From contig VNWV01000005.1 of the NCBI GenBank assembly GCA_009801085.1, positions 248,001-312,000 on the forward strand: a DNA stretch of 64,000 nucleotides. Reading direction: 5' to 3'. This document shows, piece after piece, positions 1 to 10,485 of the stretch; the first letter of the stretch is position 1; every line of letters begins with the position of its first letter. The position numbers were made by a program, and so were the translations under genes. Source of the stretch: Lasiodiplodia sp. COLG20. Taxonomy: Eukaryota; Ascomycota; Dothideomycetes; Botryosphaeriales; Botryosphaeriaceae. The notes beneath the pieces are model-generated. The model saw nothing but the letters and a program-made list of their open reading frames with translations, was not told the DNA's origin and made no database searches.

Positions 1-639
1 CCTTCTTCTTTGTTTTCTTTGGTTGATTCTTGTTCATGACCCAGGGCACCATGACATCCTGCTCGTGGCCTTCATCCCAGCCCCTCCGGCTGTCCTTCTG
101 CTCAAGCGCCCAGACATAGACCAATGCCGTCCCCGTGGGTTTCAGATGGTCCAATATGGCTCTCGTTGCTTCAACGCGTCGCTCGGGAGTCGAAAGGTGG
201 TGGATTACGGCGATGGAGATGGCGAAGTCGAAGGCAGCTGGAGGATGAGGTAGGCTTAAGGTGTCGGCGACGAGGGCACTGTGTGGCTGGTGTCTCGCGG
301 CTATCTTGGCGAGGTTGGTGGATCTGAATTGTCTGTCAGACCTGGCAGCCGATGCGTTGGGCCAACGTACCGGTCGGAAGCGACAATGTAGACGTTGGGA
401 TTGACGGCAAGGTACTTGCCATTGCCGCAGCCGATGTCAAGGCCGACGGCGCCGGCAGGGAGGCCGTTCAGGAAGCGCTCGACGATGGGCCATGGCTACT
501 AGAGGCGCGATGAGCCTAGGGCGCAGGCGCGATGGAATTGGCTTACCTTGTAGCGGGTCGAGGAGAAGTGGCTCGCGATCTGCTCGTAGACCTGGTGGAC
601 GTGCTCGTCCTCGTAGGCAGGGCCTTTGTCGTCAGGCAT
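1..639 (-). CDS. trm9: tRNA wobble-uridine methyltransferase Trm9 (partial, runs off the window)
   Basis: Exons read on the minus strand are 639-547, 495-371 and 323-1, with introns of 51 and 47 bases; the 3' end lies outside the window. The ATG at 639 opens MPDDKGPAYEDEHVHQVYEQ, followed by the Trm9/ABH8 signature IASHFSSTRYKPWPIVERF. The S-adenosylmethionine loop DIGCGNGKYL and later HHLSTPERR and WALEQKDSRRG match the family. Trm9, with Trm112, methylates carboxymethyluridine at the wobble position to give mcm5U in certain tRNAs, a cytoplasmic role that tunes codon-biased translation (family knowledge). Near the edge the reading reaches a lysine-rich stretch, where fungal proteins carry a variable region. 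The gene is divergent from the ubiquitin protease, 414 bases apart. Identity is secure; the C-terminus cannot be judged. Confidence 0.9.
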
Positions 640-1053
640 GGCTGCAAGCGGGCAGGGCTGATCCAAGGCCATGGGCGGAGAGCAATGACTTGCAGCGCAG
701 CGGGAGCGGAGCGGGCGGGGCTCTCCAATCTCTCGGCGGAAGTGGCGCCGGCCAGGAAAAAAAATAGCGGAAAAGAAGAGCCGCATCCTTCCCCGAGCGC
801 ATCGCTGACTTCAACTTTTTCCCCCTCGCCTCTGCGCCTGCTCTGCTGCGCGCCGTCCCGTTGCCTGCGCGTTGCTGCGGGCTGCCTCCGTCACCCCTCC
901 GGCAGCATAGGCACGTGCTCGCTCCATGTCTCCCGTCCTCGCCTCTTCCGGACCGGCCTGTAAATACCGCTGCTGCTCTGCCAGGAGCGTTTTCCTTCTT
1001 GTCTATTGTAGTCTGCACCATTCCTACGGTTGACCCATTTTTTTTCATTCACA
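640..1053. promoter_or_regulatory. Divergent intergenic region trm9 / ubiquitin protease
   Basis: This 414-base spacer must hold both promoters. It is C/T-rich on the plus strand from about 780 to 1050, typical of fungal leaders, and has an A-run at 758-765. No clear TATA box is visible, which fits two constitutively expressed genes. Confidence 0.45.
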
Positions 1054-2589
1054 ATGGCTCTGTCCCGGGTGAGCAGCAGGGTGTTAGCCCAGGCCCACCT
1101 GAAGGCCAAAACCCGTCGCCGCCGCCTGGTCGTCCTTTCTTCTCGTCACCTTCAACCTTTGTCTCATCGCACCCGGCCATCCAGACCCTCTTTGAAGACA
1201 ATGCCACTCGACAAGCACGCCTTGTCTGAGTCGAGGCCGAAAATCGTCATCAAGCTCAAGGGACAGACCAACAAAGAGGATCCCCCCCATTGTCCCGAAC
1301 CGGACCATCAGCTCTTATACCATGACACCATTGGAGCATCCGTCCAGAGGCTCCAGATTCCTTGCGTTCCTGCCACGGCATCTGACGAAGCCATGCACTT
1401 CAAGTCCAGCGCTAAACGCAGGCTCGATGAGCTGCTTAAAGACCCCATCAGCTTCGTTCCGGCGACCAAGGCCACCATGAGCACCGAACCCACCCACAAG
1501 CGCCGTCGCTTACAGACCCAAGAGCCAACCGGTCGACGCAACATCGTCGCTAACCTCGACAGCGGCTTCTCGCGCAAGGACCTTGGCGCGATTGGACTTC
1601 CCAATGACACTGGCGTGCAGTGTTACCGGAGGAGCTGCCTTCAAGCTCTCCTGAACCTCCCCGTCTTCGTCCAGTGGATCAAGCGCCACGGCACAAGTCA
1701 GAAATACCGTTGCCCGCAACCCGACTGTCTGGCGTGTGCTCTCCGCAAGCTTGCAGATCAATATTGGCCAACTGGTGGCAATAAACAGAGCCAGAAGTGT
1801 GTCAATGAAGCGGTCAGAAACTTCGACAAAGCAATCAACAGGCTGCCAAACTGCCCTGGTAAAGGGAGCGCCAAATTCCAACAGCAGGACGCGCATGAGT
1901 TCATGATTTTCATCTTGAACAACCTCTCCGACACTCTGCAGAGGAATGTATACATGCCTCGTGATGAGTTTGAGGCTCTATTCGGGCTGAAGTGCTCTGC
2001 GAGGCGTACCTGCCACAACTGCGGACACCAAGAGACTTCAGGACCCTGGGTCTGGACGAATGCCCACATCAACCTGCGCGAACCAGAAAAAGGACTGGGC
2101 TTCAAGCGGTACCTCGACGCCAACTTTCAAGATGAAGTGGGCATCGATTGCGAGCGGTGCAAAAAGAAGAAGCACACCCGGAAGCATTTCATCTTGAGCG
2201 CGCCCGAGATCCTGATGATCCAGCTAGTGCGGTTCGGATCCAAATTCAAGCAGACCAGGTATGGCGACGTAACGCAGATATTTCACAAGATATCCGACGC
2301 GCTGAAGTTCCCCCTCTACCTGGACTTGTCCGAGTACTGCGACGACGACGAAGACGGCAAGAGGCTGCAGCAGTCTGGAACGCTGCGATACAAGCTCAGA
2401 TCGACAGTCATCCACCAGGGAAACAGCCGCAGCGGCGGCCACTACGTTGCCAACGTTGTCTCACCCAAGGGTATTGAGCACATCAGCGACATGCACGTTA
2501 AGCCGAACATATCGATCCAGGAACTTCTGCGCCCTATTGACAGCGGAGGCGGCACACCCTACATCTTGACGTACGTCAGGGATCATTAA
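1054..2589 (+). CDS. Ubiquitin-specific protease (USP/UCH family), divergent
   Basis: Single exon, 511 residues. The start is the ATG at 1054 in the context TTCACAATGG; the upstream open frame has only a TTG. Residues 1-170 are basic and low in complexity (KRRLDELL, KRRRL). The USP core begins near residue 180: Cys box GLPNDTGVQCYRRSCLQALL (catalytic Cys190), QQQDAHEF, a zinc ribbon formed by CHNCGH and CERCKKKK, and the His box HQGNSRSGGHYVANV (His463), with Asp479 in ISDMHV as probable third triad residue. USPs remove ubiquitin from proteins as cysteine proteases. Substrates cannot be told from sequence. The Cys box departs from the usual GNTCYMNS form and the basic N-terminus may direct it to the nucleus (inference). 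Confidence 0.85.
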   Translation: MALSRVSSRVLAQAHLKAKTRRRRLVVLSSRHLQPLSHRTRPSRPSLKTMPLDKHALSESRPKIVIKLKGQTNKEDPPHCPEPDHQLLYHDTIGASVQRLQIPCVPATASDEAMHFKSSAKRRLDELLKDPISFVPATKATMSTEPTHKRRRLQTQEPTGRRNIVANLDSGFSRKDLGAIGLPNDTGVQCYRRSCLQALLNLPVFVQWIKRHGTSQKYRCPQPDCLACALRKLADQYWPTGGNKQSQKCVNEAVRNFDKAINRLPNCPGKGSAKFQQQDAHEFMIFILNNLSDTLQRNVYMPRDEFEALFGLKCSARRTCHNCGHQETSGPWVWTNAHINLREPEKGLGFKRYLDANFQDEVGIDCERCKKKKHTRKHFILSAPEILMIQLVRFGSKFKQTRYGDVTQIFHKISDALKFPLYLDLSEYCDDDEDGKRLQQSGTLRYKLRSTVIHQGNSRSGGHYVANVVSPKGIEHISDMHVKPNISIQELLRPIDSGGGTPYILTYVRDH

Positions 2590-3648
2590 TGGCGACTTGG
2601 TTGCATGGTTTGGGTTTCCTTTGGTCAAACGTCTTATTCGGCGTACAAGCGGCACTACCCCAGGTGTTCCTCGATTTGGCAGGGAGATGTCTTGCCTTTT
2701 CCTTTTTTCATGATTGCATTATGAGATACCCACACCATGGGCGGTCGTTCTGGGGGTGGCATTTGCGAATTCAGTACATAGAGCACCAGAAGAGCCTCCC
2801 TTTGTGGACTTGTAATTTTACCCTTGCTCTTTTCACATTGTCTTGCATAGAGACGAAGTGTTTATAATGTGGAAGCTCGAAACCTACCGTCATCCATCCC
2901 CACTCTTCATCTTCATCGGACAGCAGCTTCGTAACCGGCACGGATCCTTTTCTACGCCGACATGTCCTACGCAACCTGTCTCGGATCTCAAAGACTCGAA
3001 AAGTCCCGATAGGCGAAGAAGACAGTGGATCTGCGCAAGTGGCTGCCTCAGACGCAGAAGCCTAAGCCAATATGAGAGCTTGTCACACGTCTTCACGGAC
3101 TTCACTCGGACGCCAAGAGACGGGCAATGCATCGTGACTAGCCGTGACGAGCTTCTCTGCGCCCAAACTAGCCACAAAAAGCAACAAGAGATGAGACTAT
3201 GCCCTTCTGCTGCTGATCGACATGCAAAAAGTACGACGGGCCTATCGGACGGGCTGCAGTACGACGCCGCCCGCGGGCGCCACGCGGGAGGCGGAGGTGA
3301 AGTAAGCCGATTTGGGATGCCCTAGGAAATGCCAAAGACGATTGAAGTTGGATCCACACCAACCAATCAAGTGGCATCTATTGCGTTTTGACTGGTTCGA
3401 TCCTGCCGCAATGGCCATCGGCTTCGGGAACTCGGGTAGCGGAAACCCGGGTGGCCGATATTTCGGCAGGAGGAAGGGGACACTGGCCACCCAGTTGCTA
3501 ATTCGGCGCTTAGTAACCACACTTCTTATAGAATAACAGTCGTTGATATATAAACGATCAACAAAGATGATCGGTTGAACTAACGGTACACGATCATCGT
3601 CTCTCCTTTGCCAGTTTGCATTCTGATAACCGACGTACTCCACCGAAG
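2590..3648. other. Intergenic region, no gene seen
   Basis: This 1.06-kb stretch follows the USP stop and precedes the P450. It holds the USP 3' UTR and the P450 promoter. A TATA-like ATATATAA lies at 3547-3554, about 100 bases before the P450 ATG. Open frames here are short and have no recognisable protein character. Confidence 0.5.
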
Positions 3649-5669
3649 ATGGACGATCCTATGCCATCACAGGCTGAGGCAGGAGCTGCCACGGGCGCTC
3701 CTGCGACGACCATGCTCTTAGCAAACCAAAGCACCACCTTCTACCTTCAACTTCTCGCCACCGCCGCTGTCCTCCTCCTCGCCGCCATCCACGTCCGCCG
3801 CGAAAGACTGTATCCCGTGCTCCCAGTCGCCTTCCTACAAAATGAAAAGGACTACGAGAAGGCGAAGCAGGACTGGGGTACAAGCGCGAAAGAAGTTGTG
3901 GCACACGGTTTGAAACTTGTGCGTTCTTCCCTTCAATCTGCTTCTTTGTTGTTTTCGCCAGACCAGATGATGCTGACATGTGGAGGTATATACAGTTCCG
4001 GAAGCCGTTCCAGGTCGTCAGTCCCATTGGGCCCAAGATCATCCTGCCGAACTCGTATGTGAATGAGATCAAGAGCGACAAAAGGTTCAGCTTCTCGAAG
4101 TGGACTGCGAATGTGCGTTGAAGAATCCCTCCCTGGGAACACTTTCCACAAAGGACATATTCAAGGAAAGGGGCCAGGAAAGGAGGCTGTCAATTGCTGA
4201 CGGCGCCAATTGTAGGAGTTTCTGTCTCACCTAGACGGTTTCGAGGGCTTCGGAATCGTGTTGAAAACGCCGGTCTTCGCCGAAACTGTCCGGACCAAGC
4301 TCACGCAGGCACTTGGTAAGATTCTCTTGAACATTTTCAGGGCTGTAGAAAGTTTCAAGTTGGCTGACAGCAATTCCGTCAATTACCAGGCACCTTGACC
4401 GACGATTTGTGCCAAGAAAGCGAACTGACGCTGCTGGATAGCCTTGGGGAACCGAAAGGTAGGTCAATTGCAAACACTGATGGCAGCAAGCCCCACAATT
4501 ACCCTCAACCCCATCGAAAACGGCTTCAAACATCGACGTAATCCACCGTGCTAACCTCTCCCCTCGCAGAATGGACCGAACTGGCACTCAAGCCCTTCAC
4601 TCTCGACTACGTCGCACGCCTCTCGACGCGCGTCTTCCTGGGCGAGTCGCTGTGCCGCAACCGCGAGTGGCTCGACGTCTTCGTCAACTACACGGTCGAC
4701 GCCTTCATCGCAGTGCAGGAACTGCGCCACTACCCTGCGTGGCTGCGCCCCTTGGTCAACGCATACCTGCCGGGCCCGCGCAAGGTGCGGGCGACCATCG
4801 CCAAGGCGCGCAAGCTGATCGTGCCCGAGATCGAGAAGCGCAGGAAGGCCGTGGCCGAGGCGGCGGCGCGCGGCGAGAAGGTCAAGGGCAAGGACACGGT
4901 GTCGTGGATGGACGAGGTCGCCAAGGGCCGCCCCTTCGACCCCGTGCTCAACCAGCTGTTCTTCTCCGTCGCTGCGCTGCACACGACGAGCGGGCTGTTT
5001 ACCCAGGCGATCCTCGACCTTGTTTCGCACCCGGAGGTGATTGAGGATCTGCGCGCTGAGGTGCGCCAGGTGCTGAAGGAGGAGGGCTGGAAGAAGACGA
5101 GCTTGTATAAGATGAAGCTGATGGACAGCTTCCTGAAGGAGTCGCAGCGCGTGAATCCACCTGGTCTGCGTAAGTTCTACCAACAAGAGACTAAGAGAGA
5201 GAGAGAGAGAGATCACCGAGCTAACAAAACACCAGTCTCCATGAACCGCGTCGCCGAAGAAGACGTCACCCTCAGCGACGGCACGCTCATCCCGGCCGGC
5301 GCCGTCGTCTCGTGCTCCATGGACAACCTGAGCAACCCCTCCATCTACCCTGACCCCGAAAAGTTCGACGCCCGCCGCTTCCTGCGCATGCGCGAGCAGC
5401 CTGGCCAAGAGAACAGCTGGCAGTTCGTCACGACCAGCCCCGAGCACCTCGGCTTCGGCCACGGCACTCACGCCTGTCCCGGCCGCTTCTTCGCCTCCAA
5501 CGAGGCCAAGATCGCCCTCGCCTACTTGCTGCTTATGTATGATATCCGCTTGCCGGATGGTGTTACTGAGCGCCCCCAGACGTTTGGCAAGGATGCCGAG
5601 TTCTTCGTCGATCCGGAGGTCAAGATTATGTTTAGGCGGAGGGAGGAGAGCGTTCCGAGGGATATGTAG
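3649..5669 (+). CDS. Cytochrome P450 monooxygenase (fungal, ent-kaurene-oxidase-like type)
   Basis: Six exons: 3649-3918, 3996-4112, 4216-4315, 4390-4458, 4570-5169 and 5236-5669, giving 529 residues; all phases close and intron 1 has a CTGAC branch site. The N-terminal membrane anchor is FYLQLLATAAVLLLAAIHV. The I-helix reads FFSVAALHTTS, the K-helix ESQR, and the heme loop GFGHGTHACPGRFFA supplies the axial Cys466. The AALHTTS helix and overall layout resemble the fungal group that includes ent-kaurene oxidase and several indole-diterpene P450s, but the substrate cannot be inferred. The enzyme should be ER-bound and depend on cytochrome P450 reductase. No prenyltransferase, cyclase, polyketide synthase or NRPS gene is nearby, so it is probably not part of a local biosynthetic cluster. 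Intron 5 carries a short GA repeat. Confidence 0.88.
5193..5212 (+). repeat. GA microsatellite in P450 intron 5
   Basis: A run of GA dinucleotides inside the 66-base intron between exons 5 and 6. Length variation here would not alter the protein unless it disturbed splicing. Confidence 0.7.
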
Positions 5670-8285
5670 TGATGTTGTTCCTCTCTCCCTTCCTTTCTTT
5701 TTGCTTTGTTTTTAGGGTACCGTCGCAGTGTTGCGAAACCTGTCGGTTACGGAGTTCCTTATGTTGGGCAGCTTTGCATTACATATGAGGATATCTCGAC
5801 TCTGGTAGACTGAGAGATCGTTTCGGCTCCAGGAGAAATAGGGTGCTACCTCATCGGCTTTCTGTTTTTCTTTCTTTCTCGTCCTAGCATATAACTTGAT
5901 CATCTTGCAGACACTGAAGCATATTCACCCAGAAAAGTATCGCCGAGAGCGTGGACACGCAGACGCTTAGAGGTCGTTTTATGATCATGCTCGTCGGGTG
6001 CTTTACATAGACATAAAGTGGTAAAATGGTTGCCATAGTTTCTCGAATATGGATTCCCGTTACCATTTTCAATCAAAAGTTGCTGGGACGACAGTTCGAC
6101 GCAACCTACGGAAGGTCTGGCCTTCTTTAAACAATTCAATTGCTTTCAATAAAGGCTAACTCGGCCCAAGATACATTCAAAGTAGGTTCGACGTGTATTC
6201 AGACTTCGGCCTCTGTTACCTGTTTAGGCTAGTGGGGAAGGGTGTGGCGTACGTTTCTTTTCCGCACATCGGCCCCACCTTACACGCTCACTGCGCAAGT
6301 AGTTGATGATGTAGTAGAAGGGCAGGCATGTATCAGCATTCATCCGGTGCCCCTAAGGATTCCCGAAACAAATCCCGAAGGGTAGGCTTCGTACGAACGA
6401 AAGGAGCCGAAAAAAGGCGTAAGCAGTAGTAGTCATGATAACGCAAGCAAACAAACAGCCTTCGGCTGACGACGCATTTCCCGAGGACCAGGACCCTGTC
6501 AGATTGTGCATTTCGGCAGAAATTAGCGGGACTCACGTCACGTCACGAAGGATTTGGAGCTTGCCGTCATTGTGCTTCTCTACAGACAAGCCCCTTAGCT
6601 CAAAGTTCCAAAAACACACATGCTTATCTGGCAGGGTACGTACCTGGCCGGCTTGGCGATCAGTGCTCCCCCCCGGTTTCTTCTCTATCACATGCTGCAG
6701 CGACCCACCCCTCTCCCCAATCGTGCGATAAGGTTTCATTTCACAATCTTCCTTATCGACTCCCCCTCTGTTTACCCACACGCACGCAGACCACGGGTCG
6801 TTATCTCTTCGCTGCAATTTCGGGGAGCTACCAATTTCAGCCAAAATGCCCTTACGTCACTTCACTTTTTCCCCTGCGAAAGTCAAATGAGATTGGGCAT
6901 GTGATGCTCCAATCGGAACTCTACCTGAGAATGCACGAAGGAGGAAGGCGAAGGAATGAGTTCTGATGAAACTGATTCAAAGTGCCCCCAATGGCACGTG
7001 GCAGCCAGCCAGCCTGTCTCAATCAGGGATACCCCTCCGCAGACTTAGCAATCATATGATGGGGTATGGCGTTTAACCGCTTGAACCGGGTATAAACTCT
7101 GTTTTAGGCTCGCTACTCGCTTGAAACACCGCAAAAAGAAAAAGAAAAGGGAACGAAAAAGAAACCAAACCAGTAGTACCCGCATCAGGCAGCCACGGGC
7201 CGGGGCGGGTCGGACGGACGGAAGCGGATAGATACGTGGCCCAGCACGGACGCGCAGTTCGTTGCAGGGAAGCGCGCGCAATGCCGTCTGCTCGTCGTCG
7301 TGGATAGATTGCATCCTACCCCACGGCCAAAACAGCAAAAGTAAGAGACACTTGTGTTGTATGAGAATCGAAACATGAGAAAACAAACGAGAGACACAGG
7401 AACGCACTAGACGGAAGAAGAGGTACGTATAAAACATAGTACTATTATTATCAAGTTTTCTGTTCCTGACTAGAATACAGTGGTTGTTCGATTTGTCTCA
7501 TACGTAGCTGCCTCGCCTATTTTGGGGGCGTGTGTACCTGGCAGGAGCTGGTGATCCTGCGCAGGGTACATAGTACACGAGAGAGGGGTACGGCCCCGTT
7601 TCAAGTTTAGCGGGGGGTTCATGTGTGTAGGTACACAGGCCCCCCCTCCTCCATGGTCACCAGGTACAGGTACAACGCCCACGGCATCTGCCGGACGGAG
7701 GGGTCATCTATCTGCCTTGGGGCTCGCGGGAGGCCGCCCCGGGTCTAGACAACTGCAGCTGGAGACAAAATGATCGATCGGTGGTTATTTGCTCGTTTTC
7801 CCAAACGGGCCATCGTCGCATTGACTTCGTGGCGGGTGGACCAATATTGAGCCGATAAAGGCAAAGAATGAAGAAGCTCTGGAAAAGCTCGGACTCACAC
7901 TATTGTCTAAGGCCAGGAACGAGGGGTGTGTTCTGCGAACCGTTCCCCTCGACCATCTCTCACTGCCGAAAACGGAAGATAAAAGGCGAAATATTGTACC
8001 AAGCCAGAACTTCCCCCCCCAGCCACCACGAGCTGCCACTCAGCAGCCATGATCCGTTCGGGAGAGAAAAGAAAAAAACCTCTCAAAAGTTAAGCAAAAG
8101 CCACTCAACCCCACGCGGCGAGTTTCACCAGCTGGGACTGGAGGGAAGTGCTAGTGGGTTGATCACCGCTAAAGGCCGTCAGCGGCTTTCGTGGCGACCG
8201 TGCGTTTACGTTTGCGTAAGTAACCCACACGAACCCAACCACCCTAGCGTACCCCAGATTTAAAAACAACGCGCGCGCCCGCGGG

Positions 8286-8339
8286 GACGGGGTCGGCCGC
8301 TGGGCGCCACGGTGGGCCGCGGCCCCGTCTCGAAGGATT
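8286..8339. repeat. Imperfect GC-rich inverted repeat
   Basis: GACGGGG at 8286-8292 faces CCCCGTC at 8333-8339, with CGGCC (8294-8298) and GGCCG (8325-8329) able to extend the stem after small bulges. It lies in an unusually GC-rich patch (about 8270-8360). It could form a hairpin in RNA or DNA, but chance is plausible at this composition. Confidence 0.4.
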
Positions 8340-9343
8340 AACGAACGACGGCGGGGACGCGGCTACGAGTAATGATGAACACCTAGCAGCTTAGCTGCAG
8401 ACCAAGCCTACCAATCTTACTAAACTGGCCGCCGCTGCTGCGAGTGATCTGCCCTGCCTTTTTTTCCTTACCCCCAAGATTCGGCCGAATTACAGCCCGC
8501 TCATGACCGTTGTTGCATAATTAGAGCCCAGAATAACGGGATCAAGGCTGGACGAAAGAAGAATGGAAAAGTGATTGGACAAACACCGCTCGCCAGATCA
8601 CACGTATGACAGCAGCCAAGTGCCAAAAAAACGCCCACTCAGCCTGCTCGGAGGACGCGCCGGGGAAACGGTTCGTGAAATGATAAGCCTTCGATCCACG
8701 GGAGCGACTCCGAGACCTTGCCCATTCTTAGCGCCCAGGGAAGGTGGAGCGAACCAAAAACATGGGGGGAACGGGGGGGGGTTGGTTGGTAAAAGTAGTG
8801 TCAGGTTTTACACTTTTTTCTTTGGCCGCCCCCCGGCCGCCGGAGGGCTGTGCCGGCCACAAGACGACGGGTTTGAACGAATGTTATTATGTGCCGCGGA
8901 TCCGCCGCACACGCCCCGTACGCCCGGCCTTGAACCTAAAGGCGTAGCGGCCGGAGGAATGAGAGACGATCGCCTTTGCCTAATGATCCCTTTCCTGTTT
9001 ATGAGGCGGACAGGAGAGATAATAGCGTGGCGGCCGGCTCGGCCTGGGCCTGGACCCACTTACTTACCCAAGGAAAGTAGCCTTGCGAGGTTTTGTTTGT
9101 CAGGTACGCGTATGCACGCCTGCAAGGGATGAGCAGGTCAGGCTGGTGGTGCGACGAGACAAGAAGCGGGGAAGGGAGAAGTAGCAAGGCAGGAGGGGGT
9201 GAGCGGAGAAAAATAAACAGTTAGCAGTTAGTAGGGTGATGATGGTGAGACGAAACAGAGGAGAACCATTCCGACGATGGCTGACCGCATAAGCGCGCAA
9301 CAACACCAGAAGAGCGTGACAGGAGATCGGTGCTACAGTGTTT

Positions 9344-9368
9344 GAGAGAGAGCGCGCGCGCGCGTGCG
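9344..9368. repeat. GA then alternating GC tract
   Basis: A short GA run passes into alternating GC (about 9352-9364) followed by TGCG. Alternating purine-pyrimidine tracts of this kind can adopt left-handed DNA; no gene is associated. Confidence 0.6.
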
Positions 9369-10261
9369 ACCCTGCCACAAAGCCCCTCCTTCTTGCATTC
9401 CCCAGCCTTCCCTTCTCCCCGCGCCCCGCAAGGCTGACTGGAGTGGGCTATGTGCGCTGATGTGAGTTCCACATACCAAACAAACAAACAACATCCCTCA
9501 ACCCAGCACCATCGTCAGATGATGATATGCAGGCGGGAAGACCGCGAAACACGAGAGCAAGAGAGCAGTAAAGGGATGATTGCATTGCGCAATCGCCAAT
9601 CAGAATGCTTGGAGCTTCTCTCAAAACAGGGCCCATGGACCAAATGCACCTCTGACCCGAACCGGCACTAAACTGACTGGCCCTTTCCTCGCCCAATATT
9701 TCCAATCAAAAGAAAATCATGCGATAGCTCGGCCGGCGCGCGCGGAGCACGCCCGTCTCCGAGCGATGATGAAAGGCTCCAATCCGTGGTTAATGCCTCG
9801 CGGCTCGCCGGAGGAATTGATGGCGGCCGAGGCGGCCGCGGGCCATAGTTATAGCGACGGCGGCGGTAGGGGCGGCCGACGATGCGAATTACCAAGACGG
9901 ACGGCGGCTCGGTGGCTGGGGCCGGCCGGGAGAAGGTGCAACAAACTACGGTAACGAAGGAGTGCGCTACGACGAACCGTTCCCTAACCGCGGAAGGTAA
10001 ATCTTGTTATCTGCTAGCTGTCATTGGCCGCCCGTTGGTTCCATAGATCTAATGCCAACACTTCGAGGGTAGGGATGGGGCCAGACAAGAACGAAGTGGC
10101 ACTTCGAGACGCTCCAATTGCTTCCGTGACAGCCGATCAGATCCCACAACACGTGTTGTCAGACCCTGGATGAGCCGGTGGGAGAGAGCAGACGAGAGCG
10201 TCTCATTCGAGAACTGCCGAAAGCTCCTGTAGCATGTCAGCTTGACGTTGAACTGTGCCTA

Positions 10262-10279
10262 GTGTCAGTGTCAGTGTCA
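10262..10279. repeat. Hexamer GTGTCA repeated three times
   Basis: Three perfect head-to-tail copies of GTGTCA lie about 200 bases beyond the Ksp1 kinase stop codon, probably in its 3' UTR or just downstream. Confidence 0.7.
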
Positions 10280-10485
10280 GCTCAGGGACTCCAAGGTCCG
10301 CACTCGGAAATCCAAACCTCACAGCGCACTTGACACAGTTTGTTGAGCGGGTAAATCTTGCATTCTAGTCGTCGCAGCGGCCTACTACCAATGCGAAGAT
10401 ACGAGTTCAGCCCCTAGTCTTTCTTAACCATGCATGCCGTAGCTCCATCGCTACTGCCCCAATGCACGTGTAGAGGAAAGCCGAA

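Larger units (their letters stand above)
5670..10485. other. 4.8-kb gene-poor interval between converging genes
   Basis: The P450 ends at 5669 on the plus strand and the Ksp1 kinase ends at 10486 on the minus strand, so only 3' ends face this interval. Open frames up to about 185 codons exist (for example 8575-9132) but start at non-ATG codons or have biased, repetitive composition and no family resemblance. Local features include an imperfect GC-rich hairpin at 8286-8339, a GC alternation near 9352-9364 and a triplicated hexamer at 10262-10279. Many GTAC/GGTACC words occur at 7400-7700. I see no tRNA or transposase. A long non-coding RNA or an unrecognised multi-exon gene remains possible. 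Confidence 0.45.

Noticed and set aside
8575..9132. 185-codon open frame in the 4.8-kb interval
   Set aside because: It begins with TTG and is rich in Pro/Gly/Arg with no family character; it fits GC-rich non-coding DNA.
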